A stretch of 64,000 nucleotides of DNA from Pseudaquabacterium inlustre (GTDB lineage Bacteria > Pseudomonadota > Gammaproteobacteria > Burkholderiales > Burkholderiaceae_C): assembly GCF_038066595.1 (NCBI RefSeq), contig NZ_JBBUTH010000008.1, forward strand, positions 310,001-374,000. Direction: 5' to 3'. This document shows, piece by piece, positions 39,202 to 47,892 of the stretch; the first letter of the stretch is position 1; every line of letters begins with the position of its first letter. The position numbers and the translations under genes are program-made. The notes beneath the pieces are model-generated. The model searched no databases. It worked only from the letters and a program-made list of their open reading frames with translations, and was not told the origin of the DNA.

Positions 39202-40746
39202 ATGCGTCGCGCGTCCTTCCTCCGTCCGCTGGCCGCGGCCCTGCTGGCCACCGGCCTGTTGCCGGCCACGGCTGGCGTCATCGCCACCAATGTGCAGATC
39301 AACTTCAGCGAAGCCGCCACCTTCGCCAGCGGCATCGACCGCACGCTGAGCCTCGGCGAGGCCCAGGCGGCACGCCTGGTGGCCGAGCGGCTGGGCACCT
39401 GGATCGGCACCGAGGCCAGCTTCTTCGTGACGGCCAGCCACGGCGTGTCGATCAGCGACCCCGGCGTGGCCGTGGCGCCGGGCACCGCGCGCGATCTGCT
39501 GCACGTGACGGCCAGCGCCAGCGTCAGCGGTGGCCTGCTGGCGGCCAGCCCGTTCACACAGAACCTGGGCGCCACCTGGCACTGCGCCGGCACCGCCACG
39601 CGCTGCACCGACACGATGGTGGTCCACACCCTGGCCCAGGCCACGCCCGCGCTGGCCGCCATCACGGCACCGGCCCAGGCGCTGCAGCCCTGGCGCCTGC
39701 AGGCCAGCGCCAGCGCCGAGCCGCTGTTTGCCGGCGCGCAGCTGCTGGCAGGTGAGCTGTCGCTGTCGGGCCAGCTGCGCCTGAGCGCGCAGTACCAGAG
39801 CAAGACCGCCCAGGCCTATGTGGCCGATGCGCTGCTGGCCACGGCCGGATCGGCTGCACCCGCCACGGCCGCGCGCTGGGCCAGCGCGGCGGCCGACGTG
39901 AACACCCTGCGCAGCGCCAGCTGGACCGACCTGGCCGTGGACCGCAGCCTGCAGGCCGCCCGCAACCCCGAGTTGGAGACGGCCCAGCGCCTGCTCACCG
40001 TGGCCCGCGACAGCGCCACGCTGCTGCAGACCGGCAGCACGCCCGGCATGGCATTCGCCACGCCGTTCTCGCTGACCCGCCAGCTGTGGAACCTGAGCGC
40101 GCAGGCCGCGCCCGCACTGGGCCGTGGCCTGGCCGGCAGCACCAGCGACAACCTGTTCGGCAACGACCCCGCGGCCGAACTGGCCGTGCTGCAGGCCACG
40201 CTGGCCGCGCGCGACGACGCCAGCTTTCTGGCCGGCCTGGCCGATGCGCTGGCCCACCCGGCCGTGGCCGGCAGCGCCCCGGTGCTGACGCTGGACGGCG
40301 CCGCCCTGGGCCTGGCCGGCGCGCAGATCGGCATCTACCTGTCCGGCGATGCCTTCACCGGCCTGGCGCAGCTGGCCCTGCCCGGCGCCCAGCGCCACAC
40401 CCTGCTGCGCAGCGGCTATGACCGCATCACCCTGCTGGAGGGCCCGGCCGACGGCCTGACGGTGCTGGCCGCCGCCAACGGCGCCGGCGAGATGCTGCGG
40501 CCCGGCGACGGCGAGCTGTACGTGGGCGAGACCTTCGGCGGCATGCTGGAACTGGGCGGCGCCGGCGCCCCGGCCCTGCTGCAGCTGAACAACACCTACG
40601 GCGAACAGATCATGGTGGTGGCCAGCTGGGGCGTGAGCGCCGTGCCCGAGCCCGCCAGCGCCGCGCTGCTGGGCGGTGGCGCGCTGCTGCTGATGCGGGC
40701 GCTGCGCCGGCGCCCGTCCACCCCGCGCCGGACGCCGCTCCCATAA
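39202..40746 (+). CDS. PEP-CTERM sorting-domain protein (large)
   Basis: Exported protein of 514 residues, function unknown. Signal peptide (MRRASFLRPLAAALLATGLLP...), a long Ala/Leu-rich body with no recognised enzyme motifs, and a C-terminal VPEPASAALLGGGALLLMRA followed by Arg-rich RRRP. This is the PEP-CTERM tripartite signal (PEP motif, hydrophobic helix, basic tail), cleaved by an exosortase and linked to exopolysaccharide or biofilm-forming lineages. No exosortase is in the window. GGAGA precedes the ATG at 39202 by about six bases. The stop codon is eight bases before oxyR, so read-through transcription into oxyR is possible. Confidence 0.85.
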   Translation: MRRASFLRPLAAALLATGLLPATAGVIATNVQINFSEAATFASGIDRTLSLGEAQAARLVAERLGTWIGTEASFFVTASHGVSISDPGVAVAPGTARDLLHVTASASVSGGLLAASPFTQNLGATWHCAGTATRCTDTMVVHTLAQATPALAAITAPAQALQPWRLQASASAEPLFAGAQLLAGELSLSGQLRLSAQYQSKTAQAYVADALLATAGSAAPATAARWASAAADVNTLRSASWTDLAVDRSLQAARNPELETAQRLLTVARDSATLLQTGSTPGMAFATPFSLTRQLWNLSAQAAPALGRGLAGSTSDNLFGNDPAAELAVLQATLAARDDASFLAGLADALAHPAVAGSAPVLTLDGAALGLAGAQIGIYLSGDAFTGLAQLALPGAQRHTLLRSGYDRITLLEGPADGLTVLAAANGAGEMLRPGDGELYVGETFGGMLELGGAGAPALLQLNNTYGEQIMVVASWGVSAVPEPASAALLGGGALLLMRALRRRPSTPRRTPLP

Positions 40747-40753
40747 TGGGTGC

Positions 40754-41674
40754 ATGACCCTCACCGAGCTGCGCTACATCGTCGCCGTCGCCCGCGAGAA
40801 GCATTTCGGCCGCGCCGCCGAGGCCTGCTTCGTCAGCCAGCCCACGCTGAGCGTGGCGATCAAGAAGCTGGAGGAGGAGCTGGATGTCAAGCTGTTCGAG
40901 CGCGGCGGCGCCGAGGTCAGCGTCACGCCGCTGGGCGACGAGATCGTGCGCCAGGCCCAGCAGGTGCTGGAGCAGGCCCAGGCCATCAAGGAGATCGCCA
41001 AGCGCGGCAAGAACCCGCTGGCCGGCCCGCTGCGCCTGGGCATCATCTACACCATCGGCCCCTACCTGCTGCCCGAGCTGGTGAAGCACGCCATCGCGCA
41101 GACGCCGCAGATGCCGCTGATGCTGCAGGAGCACTTCACCGTCAAGCTGTTGGAGATGCTGCGCACCGGCGAGCTCGACTGCGCCATCATGGCCGAGCCC
41201 TTCCCCGACACCGGCCTGGCCGTGGCGCCGCTGTACGACGAGCCCTTCATCGTGGCCGTGCCCGCCACCCACCCGCTGGCCACGCGCGAGACCATCAGCG
41301 CCGAGGAGCTCAAGCGCGAGACCATGCTGCTGCTGGGCACCGGCCACTGCTTCCGCGACCAGGTGCTGGAGGTGTGCCCCGAGTTCGCGCGCTTCTCGAG
41401 CCAGACCGAGGGCATCCGCAAGAGCTTCGAGGGCAGCTCGCTGGAGACCATCAAGCACATGGTGGCCTCGGGCATGGGCATCACCGTGGTGCCGGTGCTC
41501 AGCGTGCCCAAGGAGCCCTCCGAGCACGTGCGCTACATCCCCTTCACGCCACCGGCCCCCACGCGCCGCGTGGTGCTGGCCTGGCGCCGCAGCTTCCCGC
41601 GCTACGAGGCCATCGCGGCCTTGAGGAACGCGGTGTACGCGTGCCAGCTCAATGGGGTGACCTTGCTGTCGTGA
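40754..41674 (+). CDS. oxyR: Hydrogen peroxide-responsive LysR-type regulator OxyR
   Basis: Transcription factor activated by peroxide through a disulfide. The 306-residue protein has the OxyR helix-turn-helix (HFGRAAEACFVSQPTLSVAIKKLE) and the redox loop GHCFRDQVLEVC with Cys199 and Cys208 at exactly the E. coli numbers; residues around the peroxide pocket, such as the Thr in LGTGHC, are kept. The upstream gap is only seven bases; CATAAT at 40742-40747 resembles a -10 so close to the ATG that any transcript from it would be leaderless. No catalase or peroxiredoxin is adjacent. Confidence 0.95.
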   Translation: MTLTELRYIVAVAREKHFGRAAEACFVSQPTLSVAIKKLEEELDVKLFERGGAEVSVTPLGDEIVRQAQQVLEQAQAIKEIAKRGKNPLAGPLRLGIIYTIGPYLLPELVKHAIAQTPQMPLMLQEHFTVKLLEMLRTGELDCAIMAEPFPDTGLAVAPLYDEPFIVAVPATHPLATRETISAEELKRETMLLLGTGHCFRDQVLEVCPEFARFSSQTEGIRKSFEGSSLETIKHMVASGMGITVVPVLSVPKEPSEHVRYIPFTPPAPTRRVVLAWRRSFPRYEAIAALRNAVYACQLNGVTLLS

Positions 41675-42006
41675 GTGCCGAGACGGTGGTTGGTGGCAAT
41701 GCGTTGGGGGCTGCGATCAAGCCGCTTCAGGCGTTCGCAGTGCAAAGCACTTCGGAACAGAATCGCGATCCCGCATACATCAGCCAACTATCGGTTCAGA
41801 GGTGGCAGTGCATTCTGAACCCCAGAGGTGCGCGCCAGTTCCGCGCCTAGCTGGGTGACGGCCTCGAGACCGCGTTGGCGAGTTCTCGACTCAGGAGCCC
41901 ATAGTCGGCCGTGCACACGCTTTGAGTTACGGCAAGACGACTCGCAGCCGCGAGGCTGCTCCTGTCCGACCTCACTCCCAAGCCGCGTCAGCCACAATCC
42001 GCCCCG
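41675..42006. other. Gene-free stretch of lower GC
   Basis: About 330 bases with no supported gene. Base composition is visibly less GC-rich than the flanks, with several AT-rich runs. Frames across it on either strand have poor codon usage. It contains an 8-base-arm inverted repeat at 41793-41821. It could be an eroded mobile-element remnant or a regulatory spacer; no transposase fragment is recognised. Confidence 0.5.
41793..41821. repeat. Inverted repeat in low-GC spacer
   Basis: Perfect arms GGTTCAGA (41793-41800) and TCTGAACC (41814-41821) with a 13-base loop, 119 bases after the oxyR stop. It could be a factor-dependent terminator or a remnant of a terminal repeat. No T-run follows. 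Confidence 0.45.
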
Positions 42007-42270
42007 ATGAGCGACGCCACCCCGCCACCGCCCGCGCAACCCCGCAACCCCCTGCATGGCGTCACGCTGGAAGCCATCGTCGAAGCGCTGCGCGCCGAGT
42101 ACGGCTGGCGTGGCCTGGACGAGCGCATCCCGCTGCGCTGCTTCGCGTTCGAGCCCAGCGTCAAATCGAGCCTGAAGTTCCTGCGCCGCACGCCCTGGGC
42201 GCGCGAAAAGGTCGAAAGCCTGTACCTGTTCATGCTGCGTGAACGGCAACGCGCCCAGCGGCGCGGTTGA
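42007..42270 (+). CDS. VF530 (DUF2132) family DNA-binding-like protein
   Basis: Small cytoplasmic protein of 87 residues with the full VF530 signature: NPLHGVTLEAIVEALRAEYGW, IPLRCFAFEPSVKSSLKFL, RRTPWAREKVESLY. Structural work on the family suggests a DNA-binding fold, but its role is unknown. A CACAAT -10-like hexamer just upstream (about 41993-41998) could start transcription close to the ATG. Its basic C-terminus (RERQRAQRRG) fits nucleic-acid binding. Confidence 0.9.
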   Translation: MSDATPPPPAQPRNPLHGVTLEAIVEALRAEYGWRGLDERIPLRCFAFEPSVKSSLKFLRRTPWAREKVESLYLFMLRERQRAQRRG

Positions 42271-42288
42271 GCGGCGCGCTGCGGGCCC

Positions 42289-42870
42289 TCAGGGGGCGCC
42301 GAACCAGCCCTCGGCCTGCGCCGCGTCCAGCCGCTCGCGCATGTAGTCCCACAGCGCCGGGCAGCCGGCGGCGATCGGCGGGCCGATGCGGGCCACCACC
42401 TTGGCGTGGCTGACGCCGTTCTCGCGCCAGCTCTGGCCGTGGTTGGCCAGGTTCAGCAGCGCGGGCATGGCGCGGTCCACCGCATGGGCATAGCGCGCCT
42501 CGGGCGTGGCCTCGTCCTCGAACTCCTGCCAGGCGTCGATGAAGCGCTGGCCGCGGCCCTCGGGCAGCAGGCCGAAGATGCGCTGCACGGCGGCGCGCTC
42601 GGCGGCCTTGCGCTCGGCCCAGCCGTGCTCCACGTAGACCAGCGTGTCGCCGGTGTCGATCTCGCCCACGTCGTGCACCAGCAGCAGCTCGACCACGCGG
42701 CCCACGTCCACCGGCTCGGCCGCCAGGTGGGCCAGTGATTGCGCCATCAGCGCGATCTGCCAGCTGTGCTCAGCCGAGTTCTCGTAACGATCGAGGCCGG
42801 CGGGCTTGGTCTTGCGGGTCACGCCCTTCAGGCGGTCGAGCTCGAGGATGAAATCGATGTGGGCTTGCAT
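42289..42870 (-). CDS. HD-domain phosphohydrolase (YfbR/HDDC2-like)
   Basis: Predicted metal-dependent phosphohydrolase of 193 residues, probably a 5'-deoxynucleotidase. The HD-domain metal ligands are in ENSAEHSWQIALMA (His), LLLVHDVGEID (His-Asp) and a later Asp in HAVDRAMPALLNL. The N-terminal FILELDRLKGVTRKT is typical of the HDDC2 group. It lies 20 bases downstream of a DUF924 gene on the same strand, suggesting a two-gene unit. Confidence 0.87.
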   Translation of the reverse strand: MQAHIDFILELDRLKGVTRKTKPAGLDRYENSAEHSWQIALMAQSLAHLAAEPVDVGRVVELLLVHDVGEIDTGDTLVYVEHGWAERKAAERAAVQRIFGLLPEGRGQRFIDAWQEFEDEATPEARYAHAVDRAMPALLNLANHGQSWRENGVSHAKVVARIGPPIAAGCPALWDYMRERLDAAQAEGWFGAP

Positions 42871-42890
42871 CGGGGGGCGGGCGGGCGGCT

Positions 42891-43478
42891 TCAGAAGCTG
42901 GAGCCGGGTTGCTGCAGGAAGGCCAGTTCCTCGTCGGTGGAGGCGCGGCCGAGGATGGCGTTGCGGTGCGGAAAGCGGCCGAAGCGATCGACGATGACGC
43001 GGTGGCGGATCGCGTAGTCGAGGTGATTGTCGTGGCCCAGCGCGCGGTACAGGCGCTCGCTCTCGGCCTGGATGGCGCGCGACTCGCTGTGCATGTAGGG
43101 CAGGTAAAAGAACGCGCGCTGCTCGGGCGGCACGGCGGCGTCGGCCCCGGCCGCCACGGCGTGCTGGGCCAGCACCAGCGCGATGCCGTCGCAGGCAAAC
43201 GCGCGCGGCGTGCCACGGTGCATGTTGCGCGGGAACTGGTCCAGCGCCACCACCTCGGCCAGCCGGCCCTGGGGCGTGGCGCGCCAGGCCCACAGCTCGC
43301 CGGCCGCCGCCGCGTCCACCGTGGCGCCAAAGCGCCGGGCGATCAGTGCGTCGAAGTCCGGGTCGACGCGAAAGCGCTGCGCCGGCGTGGTCTCGCTGAA
43401 CCAGAAGTGCAGCAGCGCCTCGGGCGTGGTGGTGGCGGCGGAGGCGGCGTGGGTGAAGGTGGTGGTGGCTTGGGTCAT
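42891..43478 (-). CDS. DUF924 family protein
   Basis: Cytoplasmic all-helical protein of 195 residues. Family landmarks are LLHFWFSE, DQFPRNMHRGTPRAFACD, FFYLPYMHSES and FGRFPHRNAILGR. The fold is TPR-like; biochemical role unknown. The ATG at 43478 is the first in frame. First gene of a likely pair with the HD-domain gene. Confidence 0.9.
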   Translation of the reverse strand: MTQATTTFTHAASAATTTPEALLHFWFSETTPAQRFRVDPDFDALIARRFGATVDAAAAGELWAWRATPQGRLAEVVALDQFPRNMHRGTPRAFACDGIALVLAQHAVAAGADAAVPPEQRAFFYLPYMHSESRAIQAESERLYRALGHDNHLDYAIRHRVIVDRFGRFPHRNAILGRASTDEELAFLQQPGSSF

Positions 43479-43694
43479 CCCGGGGGGTGTGGGGTAGGCG
43501 CTGGTGCGGTGAGCCTATGCCGCCGGTGCCGGTCTGTCCACGGCGGGACCTTGCGCGGCGGCGCGGTGATGCAGCACGGGGGCTATCGCGGCGATGGGGG
43601 TGCGGGGCTATCGCCGTGAGCAATGCAATCCATTGGCCGGGCCGGCGCGCGCTGCCTAGCATTCGCCCACCTGCCCCCCACACCGGAGCCCCGC

Positions 43695-43817
43695 ATGACC
43701 ACCGCCCGCCCCCTGCGCCCGCACGATGCCCGCCACTGGCTGGGCTGGACCGTGTTCGCCGCCGGCAGCCTGATCGGCTTTGCCGACACGGTGCGCTGGC
43801 TCAGCCACCACGGCTGA
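43695..43817 (+). CDS. Small hypothetical membrane protein (40 residues)
   Basis: Predicted 40-residue product with a short basic N-terminus, one hydrophobic segment (LGWTVFAAGSLIGFADTV) and a short tail. GGAG lies seven bases before the ATG. A hairpin (43816-43859) starts at its stop codon. No family recognised. The spacing signals make a real gene plausible but not certain. Confidence 0.45.
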   Translation: MTTARPLRPHDARHWLGWTVFAAGSLIGFADTVRWLSHHG

Positions 43818-43859
43818 GCCCGGCCACCCGCGGGGAAGCCGCACGGCTGCGCCGGGCTC
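43816..43859. promoter_or_regulatory. Long hairpin upstream of the ABC importer operon
   Basis: Perfect nine-base arms GAGCCCGGC (43816-43824) and GCCGGGCTC (43851-43859), with an inner AGCCG-N2-CGGCT-like stem near 43837-43848. It ends 24 bases before the GTG of the ATPase gene. It may terminate the small upstream gene or act as a leader structure. It does not match a TPP riboswitch. Confidence 0.45.
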
Positions 43860-43883
43860 GGCAAACCGGGCACACTCGCGGCC

Positions 43884-44726
43884 GTGCCCGCTGCCGCTCC
43901 GTCCCCCTTGCCCGGCTCGCCCGTCCCCGGTGGCCCGTCCACCGCCCCGTTGGTCGCCCTGCACCAGGTGCACAAACGTTTTGCCGGCGGCAGCACGCTC
44001 GGCACCCAGGCCCTGGCCGGCGTGAGCCTGGCGGTGCGGGCGGGCGAGTTCGTCTCGCTGCTCGGCCCCTCGGGCTGCGGCAAGAGCACGGTGCTGCGCC
44101 TGGTGGCGGGCCTGGACGATGCCGATGCCGGCACGGTGAGCGCACCGGCGCGCCAGGCCAGCGGCGATGCCGCCACCGCCTTCGTGTTCCAGGAGCCCAC
44201 GCTGATGCCCTGGGCCACGGTGGCCGACAACGTGGCGCTGCCGCTGAAACTGCAGGGCCAATCCCGCGGCACGAGCGCGCCGCGTGTGGCCGAGGTGCTG
44301 GCCCGCGTGGGCCTGGCCGACTTTGCACAGGCCTACCCGGCCCAGCTGTCGGGTGGCATGAAGATGCGCGCGTCCATCGCCCGCGCGCTGGTCACCGCGC
44401 CGCGCGTGCTGCTGATGGACGAACCCTTTGCCGCACTCGACGACATCACGCGCCAGCGCCTGAACGCCGACCTGCTGCACTGGTGGCAGGCACAGGGCCT
44501 GGCGGCGCTGTTCGTCACGCACAGCGTGGCCGAGGCCGTGTACCTGAGCCAGCGCGTGCTGGTGATGGCCGCGCGGCCCGGCCGCGTGGTGGCCGAGCTG
44601 GCGATCGACGCGCCCTACCCGCGCCCGGCCGACTGGCGCCACACGGGCGAGTTTGCCGCCGCCTGCCGCACGCTGTCGCAGGCGCTGGCCGAGGCATCCG
44701 AACCGGCCCCTGCCCACCGCCCATGA
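43884..44726 (+). CDS. ABC importer ATP-binding protein (SsuB/TauB/ThiZ-like)
   Basis: ATPase of 280 residues powering the adjacent importer. Walker A LLGPSGCGKST, Q-loop FVFQEPTLMPW, signature LSGGMKMRASIARAL, Walker B VLLMDEPFAALDD and H-loop FVTHSVAEAV are all intact and of the nitrate/sulfonate/taurine/pyrimidine-precursor class. The start is GTG at 43884; a long Pro/Ser-rich N-terminus precedes the ABC fold, so an internal start is possible. The stop overlaps the permease start (ATGA). Confidence 0.9.
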   Translation: MPAAAPSPLPGSPVPGGPSTAPLVALHQVHKRFAGGSTLGTQALAGVSLAVRAGEFVSLLGPSGCGKSTVLRLVAGLDDADAGTVSAPARQASGDAATAFVFQEPTLMPWATVADNVALPLKLQGQSRGTSAPRVAEVLARVGLADFAQAYPAQLSGGMKMRASIARALVTAPRVLLMDEPFAALDDITRQRLNADLLHWWQAQGLAALFVTHSVAEAVYLSQRVLVMAARPGRVVAELAIDAPYPRPADWRHTGEFAAACRTLSQALAEASEPAPAHRP

Positions 44727-45508
44727 ACCGCACCGTCACCAACAGGCTGCTGCCCGCCGCGGTGATGCTGGGCCTGCTGCTGGCCTGGGAGCTGGGCGTG
44801 CGCTGGGCCGGCATCCCCGACTACACGCTGCCGGCGCCCAGCCGCATCGCCCAGGCGCTGGCCGAGCATGGCGCCTCGCTGGTCGGCAGCTGGTGGTACA
44901 CGCTGAAGATCACCTTCGGCGCGCTGGCCCTGGCCTGCGCGGGCGGCGTGCTGATCGCCAGCGCCTTTGCACTCTCACCCACGCTGGAGCGCGCGCTGTT
45001 CCCGCTGGCCGTGGTGCTGCAGGTGACGCCGCTGATGGCGGTGGCGCCGCTGATGCTGATCTACCTCGACAGCACCACCGCCGCGCTGCTGCTGTGCGCG
45101 TGGCTGAGCGCGTTCTTCCCGATCCTGTCGAACACCGTGATCGGGCTGCGTGCGGCCGACCCGCAGCTGCGCGACCTGTTCCGCCTGTACCGCGCCACGC
45201 CCTGGCAGCGCCTGGCGCTGCTGCGCGTGCCTTCGGCGCTGCCCTACTTCATCGCCGGGCTGAAGGTGTCGGGTGGGCTGGCGCTGATCGGCGCCGTGTC
45301 GGCCGAGATGGTGGCCGGCGCCGCAGGCCGCGAGACCGGCCTGGCCTCGCGCATCCTGGAGGCCAGCTTCCGCACCGAGACGCCCAAGATGTTTGCCGCC
45401 CTCACGCTGCTGGTGCTCACCGGCGTGATGATCTTCGCCGTGTTCAATGCCGTGTCGCGCGCCGTGCTGGGGCGCTGGCACGCGTCAGAATCCGGCCGCA
45501 CCGACTGA
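44723..45508 (+). CDS. ABC importer permease (BPD_transp_1 family)
   Basis: Inner-membrane permease of 261 residues with about six helices and the EAA-type cytoplasmic loop around LRAADPQLRDLFRLYRATPWQRLALLRVPSALPYF. It belongs to the SsuC/TauC/ThiX-like group. It lies between the ATPase gene (four-base overlap) and the binding-protein gene (22 bases), forming a complete three-part importer. Confidence 0.92.
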   Translation: MNRTVTNRLLPAAVMLGLLLAWELGVRWAGIPDYTLPAPSRIAQALAEHGASLVGSWWYTLKITFGALALACAGGVLIASAFALSPTLERALFPLAVVLQVTPLMAVAPLMLIYLDSTTAALLLCAWLSAFFPILSNTVIGLRAADPQLRDLFRLYRATPWQRLALLRVPSALPYFIAGLKVSGGLALIGAVSAEMVAGAAGRETGLASRILEASFRTETPKMFAALTLLVLTGVMIFAVFNAVSRAVLGRWHASESGRTD

Positions 45509-45530
45509 TCTTCCCGGGGGAGAGAGACCC

Positions 45531-46547
45531 ATGCGCTTCACGCTGACCGCCACCTTTGCCGCCACCCTGATGCTGGCCGCCGGCGCCGCCCAGGCCCAGG
45601 ACAAGGTGATCTTCGCCACCAACTGGAAGGCGCAAGCCGCGCACGGCGGCTTCTACCAGGCGCTGGCCGACGGCACCTACAAGAAGTACGGGCTCGACGT
45701 CACCATCCAGCAAGGCGGGCCGCAGGTGAACAACCGGCCGCTGCTGCCGGCGGGCAAGATCGACTTCCTGATGACCGGCAACCTGCTGCACAGCTTCGAC
45801 AACGTGAAGAACAAGGTGCCCACCGTGGTGGTGGCCGCCATGTTCCAGAAGGACCCGCAGGCGCTGATGGCCCACCCCGGCCAGGGCTACGAGAAGTGGG
45901 AGACGCTGAAGAACGCGCCGGTGGCCCTGGTGGCCAAGGACGGGCAGTTCAGCTGGTGGCAGTGGCTGAAGGCCGTGCACGGCTTCAAGGACGAGGCGCT
46001 CAAGCCCTACAACTACAACCTCGGCCCCTGGCTGGCGAATCCCAAAAGCATCCAGCAGGGCTACTCGGTGGCCGAGCCCATCTACGCCGAGAACCAAGGC
46101 AAGTTCAAGCCGGTGGTGCACCTGCTGGCCGACCACGGCTTCAGCACCTACAGCACGGTGATCGAGGCGCGCACCGAGACGGTCAAGGCCAAGCCCGAGC
46201 TGGTGCAGCGCTTCGTCGATGCGTCCATCGTCGGCTGGGTGAACTACCTCTACGGCAACCGCAAGCCGGCCAACGCGCTGATGCTGAAGGACAACCCCGA
46301 GATGACCGAGGCCGAGATCGAGGCCAGCGTGGCCTTGATGAAAGCCCAAGGCATCGTCGACAGCGGCGAGGCGCAGGCCAACGGCATCGGCGCGATGAGC
46401 GCGGCGCGGGTGAAGGACTTCTACGAGCAGATGGTCAAGGCCGGGCTGTACAAGGCCGGCGACGTGGACCTGGCCCAGGTGGCCACCTTCCAGTTCGTGA
46501 ACAAGAGGGTGGGCCAGGACGTGAAGGCCAAGCTGGGCGCGAAGTGA
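45531..46547 (+). CDS. NMT1/THI5-like substrate-binding protein
   Basis: Periplasmic binding protein of 338 residues, signal peptide cut near AQA-QDK. The start of the mature protein (VIFATNWKAQAAHGGFYQALADGTYKKYG, then TIQQGGPQVNNRPLL) matches the NMT1/THI5 fold, whose bacterial members bind pyrimidine precursors of thiamine (ThiY), riboflavin or related compounds. No thiamine genes and no TPP riboswitch are adjacent, so the ligand is open. GGGGGAGAG precedes the ATG. Confidence 0.85.
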   Translation: MRFTLTATFAATLMLAAGAAQAQDKVIFATNWKAQAAHGGFYQALADGTYKKYGLDVTIQQGGPQVNNRPLLPAGKIDFLMTGNLLHSFDNVKNKVPTVVVAAMFQKDPQALMAHPGQGYEKWETLKNAPVALVAKDGQFSWWQWLKAVHGFKDEALKPYNYNLGPWLANPKSIQQGYSVAEPIYAENQGKFKPVVHLLADHGFSTYSTVIEARTETVKAKPELVQRFVDASIVGWVNYLYGNRKPANALMLKDNPEMTEAEIEASVALMKAQGIVDSGEAQANGIGAMSAARVKDFYEQMVKAGLYKAGDVDLAQVATFQFVNKRVGQDVKAKLGAK

Positions 46548-46575
46548 TCGCTGCGGCCGGCGTGGTCAGTGGCGG

Positions 46576-47082
46576 TCAGTCGCTGAGGCTGACCTCGCCG
46601 CGCGACTCGAAGCGCACCGGCGCCAGGCCGGTGCCACCCAGCCGGCCGCGCAGCACATAGGCCACCGGGCCGGGGCCCTGGGTCTGCTGGCTGCTCTTCC
46701 ACAGGCTGAAGGCCTGGCGCGCCAGCGCCAGCCCCGAGGCCGTGACCGGCACCTGCACCACCGCCTCGCCGAAGCGCGGCACCACGCCGGCCACCGCCGC
46801 GCCGCCGCCGGCCAGGGGCAGGCCGCGCAGTTCCACCTCGGCCCACACGCCATCGAAGCGCAGCTCACGGTCGGCCGGGTTCTGGATGCGCAGCTTGAGC
46901 AGGAAGCGCAGTTCCAGCCCCTCGCCCGGCAGACCCTCGACGCCGGCCAGTTCGACGCGTGGCGCCACCTCGTCGCGCAGCGTGGCGCAGCCGGACAGCC
47001 CCCATGTGACCGCGGCCGCAGCGGCGCCGATCAGCGCCCGGCGGCGGCGATGCGATCGGGTGGTGGTCAAGGCAAGGGTCAT
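46576..47082 (-). CDS. LEA type 2 / WHy-domain lipoprotein
   Basis: Predicted lipoprotein of 168 residues: twin-Arg-rich N-terminus, hydrophobic core and lipobox LSGC. The mature region has a WHy/LEA14 pattern (LELRFLLKLRIQNPADRELRFDGVWAEVELRGLPLAGG), a beta-sandwich found in desiccation and stress proteins. Its role here is unknown. It is convergent with the binding-protein gene and divergent from the beta-barrel gene at 47224. Confidence 0.8.
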   Translation of the reverse strand: MTLALTTTRSHRRRRALIGAAAAAVTWGLSGCATLRDEVAPRVELAGVEGLPGEGLELRFLLKLRIQNPADRELRFDGVWAEVELRGLPLAGGGAAVAGVVPRFGEAVVQVPVTASGLALARQAFSLWKSSQQTQGPGPVAYVLRGRLGGTGLAPVRFESRGEVSLSD

Positions 47083-47223
47083 GGTGGCGTGCCTGCTGGG
47101 CAGTGGCGGTGCAGGCTCAACGCGCCGCAGCACCACGCCGCCGACATGCGCTCGCGCAGCCCGGCGGGTCCCGGCCCGGCGCTATGCTGCGGCCCATCAC
47201 TTCCAGCCCGCACCGGGTGCCCC

Positions 47224-47871
47224 ATGAGCGACCACGCCAGCGACTTTCCCAGCGACATCTACACCGAGCCGCGCGACATCGACGTGAACACCCTGGCCAA
47301 CCTGGGCCCGCTGCGCCCGCTGGCCGGCGTGTGGCAGGGCATGCGAGGCCTGGACGTGAAGCCCAAGGCCGAGGGCCCGAAGAAGCAGGCCTATGTGGAG
47401 CGCATCGAGCTGCAGCCCATCGACCCGCAGACCAACGGCCCGCAGCTGCTGTACGGGCTGCGGTACCACACCTTCGTCACCAAGCCCGACCAGATCAAGA
47501 CCTACCACGACCAGCTGGGCTACTGGCTGTGGGAGCCGGCCAGCGGCGCCATCATCCACACGCTGACCATCCCGCGCGGCCAGGTGGCCATCGCCGGCGG
47601 CACGGCAGCCGCCGATGCAACCCAGTTCGAGCTGGTGGCCACGCAAGGGCTGGACACCTTCGGCATCTGCTCGGCGCCGTTCCTGGACGTGGCCTTCAAG
47701 ACGGTGGAGTTCCGCATCCAGGTCACCGTGCACGACGACGGCACCTGGAGCTACGACGAGGACACGGTGCTGAAGATCCGCGGCCAGGCCGAGCTGTTCC
47801 ACCACACCGACCGCAACCGGCTCAGCAAGATCGCCGAGCCCACGCCCAACCCGCTGGCACGCCAGGGCTGA
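47224..47871 (+). CDS. FABP-like / nitrobindin-type beta-barrel protein
   Basis: Cytoplasmic protein of 215 residues resembling the DUF1794/THAP4-nitrobindin barrel: LGPLRPLAGVWQGMRGLD near the start, then YGLRYHTFV, LGYWLWEPASGAIIHTLTIPRGQVAIAGG, and a terminal FHHTDRNRLSKI. Nitrobindins bind ferric heme in an open barrel; whether the heme His is present here I cannot tell. No signal peptide. Single gene with its own upstream gap. Confidence 0.75.
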   Translation: MSDHASDFPSDIYTEPRDIDVNTLANLGPLRPLAGVWQGMRGLDVKPKAEGPKKQAYVERIELQPIDPQTNGPQLLYGLRYHTFVTKPDQIKTYHDQLGYWLWEPASGAIIHTLTIPRGQVAIAGGTAAADATQFELVATQGLDTFGICSAPFLDVAFKTVEFRIQVTVHDDGTWSYDEDTVLKIRGQAELFHHTDRNRLSKIAEPTPNPLARQG

Positions 47872-47892
47872 GCGCGGCGGCCGGCGCGGCCG

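Noticed and set aside
41788..42249. Minus-strand frame of about 150 codons across the low-GC spacer
   Set aside because: It runs antisense through the conserved VF530 gene and has no recognisable domain.
43479..43900. TPP riboswitch before the NMT1/THI5-type importer
   Set aside because: The conserved CUGAGA and the later CCUGAU/GGAUAAUGCC-type blocks are not found; only a simple nested hairpin is present.
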